From Candidatus Deferrimicrobiaceae bacterium (GTDB lineage: Bacteria > Desulfobacterota > Deferrimicrobia > Deferrimicrobiales > Deferrimicrobiaceae): a stretch of 64,000 nt of DNA. The stretch is from the NCBI GenBank assembly GCA_036504035.1, contig DASXVV010000013.1, forward strand, positions 201,302 through 265,301, written 5' to 3'. Position numbers and translations under genes: made by a program. Within the stretch, counting starts at the first letter, position 1. Each line of letters starts with the position of its first letter. This document shows, piece after piece, positions 63,071 through 64,000 of this stretch. The notes under the pieces are model-generated. The model ran no database searches. It had not been told where the DNA came from and worked only from the letters and a program-made list of their open reading frames with translations.

Positions 63071-64000
63071 GTGGCCACCTTCCATTACAAAGGCGTCGGC
63101 CGCGACGGGACCAAGCTGTCCGGCGAAATCGATGCCGATTCCGTGGCCGCGGCACGTCGAAAGCTGCACACCGACGGCGTCTTCCCCCTCGAACTCGATG
63201 AAAAAAAGCCGTCCCGCTCCTTCTTTTCCGGCGCAGGCCTCCTGTCGCGCCAGGACATCCTCCCGCTGGCAACGCGTCAGATCGCCACTTTGATCGATGC
63301 CGGCGTCCCGATCGTCAAGGCCCTCCAGTCCCTTTGCGGCCAGGTCGAGGATCCCGGCTTCCGCGGGGTGCTCATCGACATCCAGGAAGCCGTCCGGGCC
63401 GGCATGCCGTTCGCCCGCGCGATAGAAACGCACCCCGCCGTATTTCCCGAGATCTACGTCAGCATGGTCCGGGCAGGCGAGGAAAGCGGGCATCTCCCGC
63501 TCGCCCTTTCGAGGCTGGCCGACCACCTCGAGCTCCAGGCGCGCACCCGCAGCCGCGTCCGTTCCGCGCTGGCGTATCCCATCCTGATGGGAGTCGTCGG
63601 GGTTCTCGTGGTCTCGTTCCTCTTGACCTTCGTCGTCCCGAAGATCGTCGGCATCTTCTCGCACCTGGGCGCGGCGCTTCCCCTTCCCACTAAGATGCTG
63701 CTCGCAGTGACCGGCGTCCTCTCCTCCGCCTGGTGGGCCATCCTGATCGTCATCTTCCTGGCGGTCGCGGTCTTCCGGCGCTATGTGGCGACGCCCCCGG
63801 GCCGCCTCGTCCGGGATGGTCTGCTGCTCCGGCTCCCGCTCTTCGGCCGGATCAACCATCTCGCCGCCCTGTCCCGTTTTTCCCGCACCCTCTCCACCCT
63901 GATCGCGGGGGGGATCCCTGTCGATCGGGCACTCCGGATCGTGGCGCCGGTCGTCGGGAATGCCGTGATGTCCACGCACATCGAATCCGCCGCTACACGC
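63071..64000 (+). CDS. gspF: Type II secretion platform protein GspF (cut by window edge)
   Basis: 310 codons present; continues past the right edge. Starts at GTG 63071 (MATFHYKGVGRDGTKLSGE), 7 bp after gspE. The first T2SSF domain has LATRQIATLIDAGVPIVKAL and helices at about residues 170-200 and 218-236; the second begins near FSRTLSTLIAGGIPVDRAL. Pairs with GspE and GspL in the inner membrane. The order C-D-E-F matches type II systems rather than the type IV pilus. Confidence 0.93.
   Translation, partial: MATFHYKGVGRDGTKLSGEIDADSVAAARRKLHTDGVFPLELDEKKPSRSFFSGAGLLSRQDILPLATRQIATLIDAGVPIVKALQSLCGQVEDPGFRGVLIDIQEAVRAGMPFARAIETHPAVFPEIYVSMVRAGEESGHLPLALSRLADHLELQARTRSRVRSALAYPILMGVVGVLVVSFLLTFVVPKIVGIFSHLGAALPLPTKMLLAVTGVLSSAWWAILIVIFLAVAVFRRYVATPPGRLVRDGLLLRLPLFGRINHLAALSRFSRTLSTLIAGGIPVDRALRIVAPVVGNAVMSTHIESAATR

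Overview
The window is GC-rich (low-to-mid 60s percent by eye), almost fully coding, and reads as chromosome of a Gram-negative bacterium. It carries lipid A and Kdo/heptose genes, BamA, Lol and Lpt components and a type II secretion operon. The gene order most resembles the deltaproteobacterial (Geobacter/Desulfuromonadales-like, Desulfobacterota) arrangement: rpoZ-gmk-yicC, lpx-bamA-lolDC-lysS-prfB, phoH-PgpH-ybeY-lnt, yceD-rpmF-plsX-fab-glyA-nrdR-rib-nusB and leuS-lptE-holA. The placement is an inference from order and family content. I see no insertion sequence, prophage, CRISPR array or rRNA. No gene-free stretch exceeds about 245 bases.

Region 1 (1-28667, all minus strand; transcription runs right to left). 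Two poorly characterised proteins (a TPR/zinc-ribbon membrane protein and a DUF4388 protein) lead into phoH, a short PgpH-like HD protein, ybeY, lnt, prfB (with the classic programmed +1 frameshift), lysS, lolC, lolD, bamA, ompH, lpxD, fabZ, lpxA, a Gfo/Idh oxidoreductase, lpxB, msbA, waaA, lpxK, an LpxL-like acyltransferase, gmhB, a DUF3108 protein, a Trm112-like protein, the heptose kinase rfaE1, yicC, gmk, rpoZ and the start of a RelA/SpoT gene. Nearly every junction is a 1-23 bp overlap or a very short gap. This is an outer-membrane biogenesis supercluster: lipid A/Kdo/heptose synthesis, its flippase, lipoprotein maturation and sorting, and the beta-barrel assembly machine.

Region 2 (28705-29997, plus): mazG and rpsT, separated by 243 bp with four DnaA-box-like nonamers, a hairpin and a near-consensus sigma70 promoter.

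Region 3 (30011-46721, minus): a nearly gap-free run of 20 genes behind one consensus promoter at 46753-46781. It holds yceD-rpmF-plsX-fabH-fabD-fabG-acpP-fabF (fatty acid synthesis), rpiB-glyA-comEB-nrdR, riboflavin synthesis (ribD, ribE, ribBA, ribH), nusB, leuS, lptE and holA.

Region 4 (46832-49313, plus): amrB (MEMO1 family), gltX, then tRNA-Gln(CUG) and tRNA-Glu(CUC) with their own promoter and a bidirectional terminator.

Region 5 (49356-58028, minus): a TMTC-like glycosyltransferase/TPR membrane protein; a four-gene operon (small Cys-rich protein, two membrane proteins of unknown function, an OFA-family MFS transporter); and a two-component system, an NtrC-type sigma54 activator and a kinase with a tandem-duplicated Cache sensor. 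The four-gene operon has an almost perfect sigma54 -24/-12 promoter and a repeated candidate activator site, so it is probably controlled by the adjacent system. This is the best candidate for an undescribed system here.

Region 6 (58134-64000, plus): gspC, gspD (with an N-terminal LysM-like module), gspE and the first part of gspF of a type II secretion system.

Non-ATG starts are common: about ten genes appear to start at TTG, four of them in a TTGA stop/start overlap. Many naive ORFs therefore begin at the wrong place.
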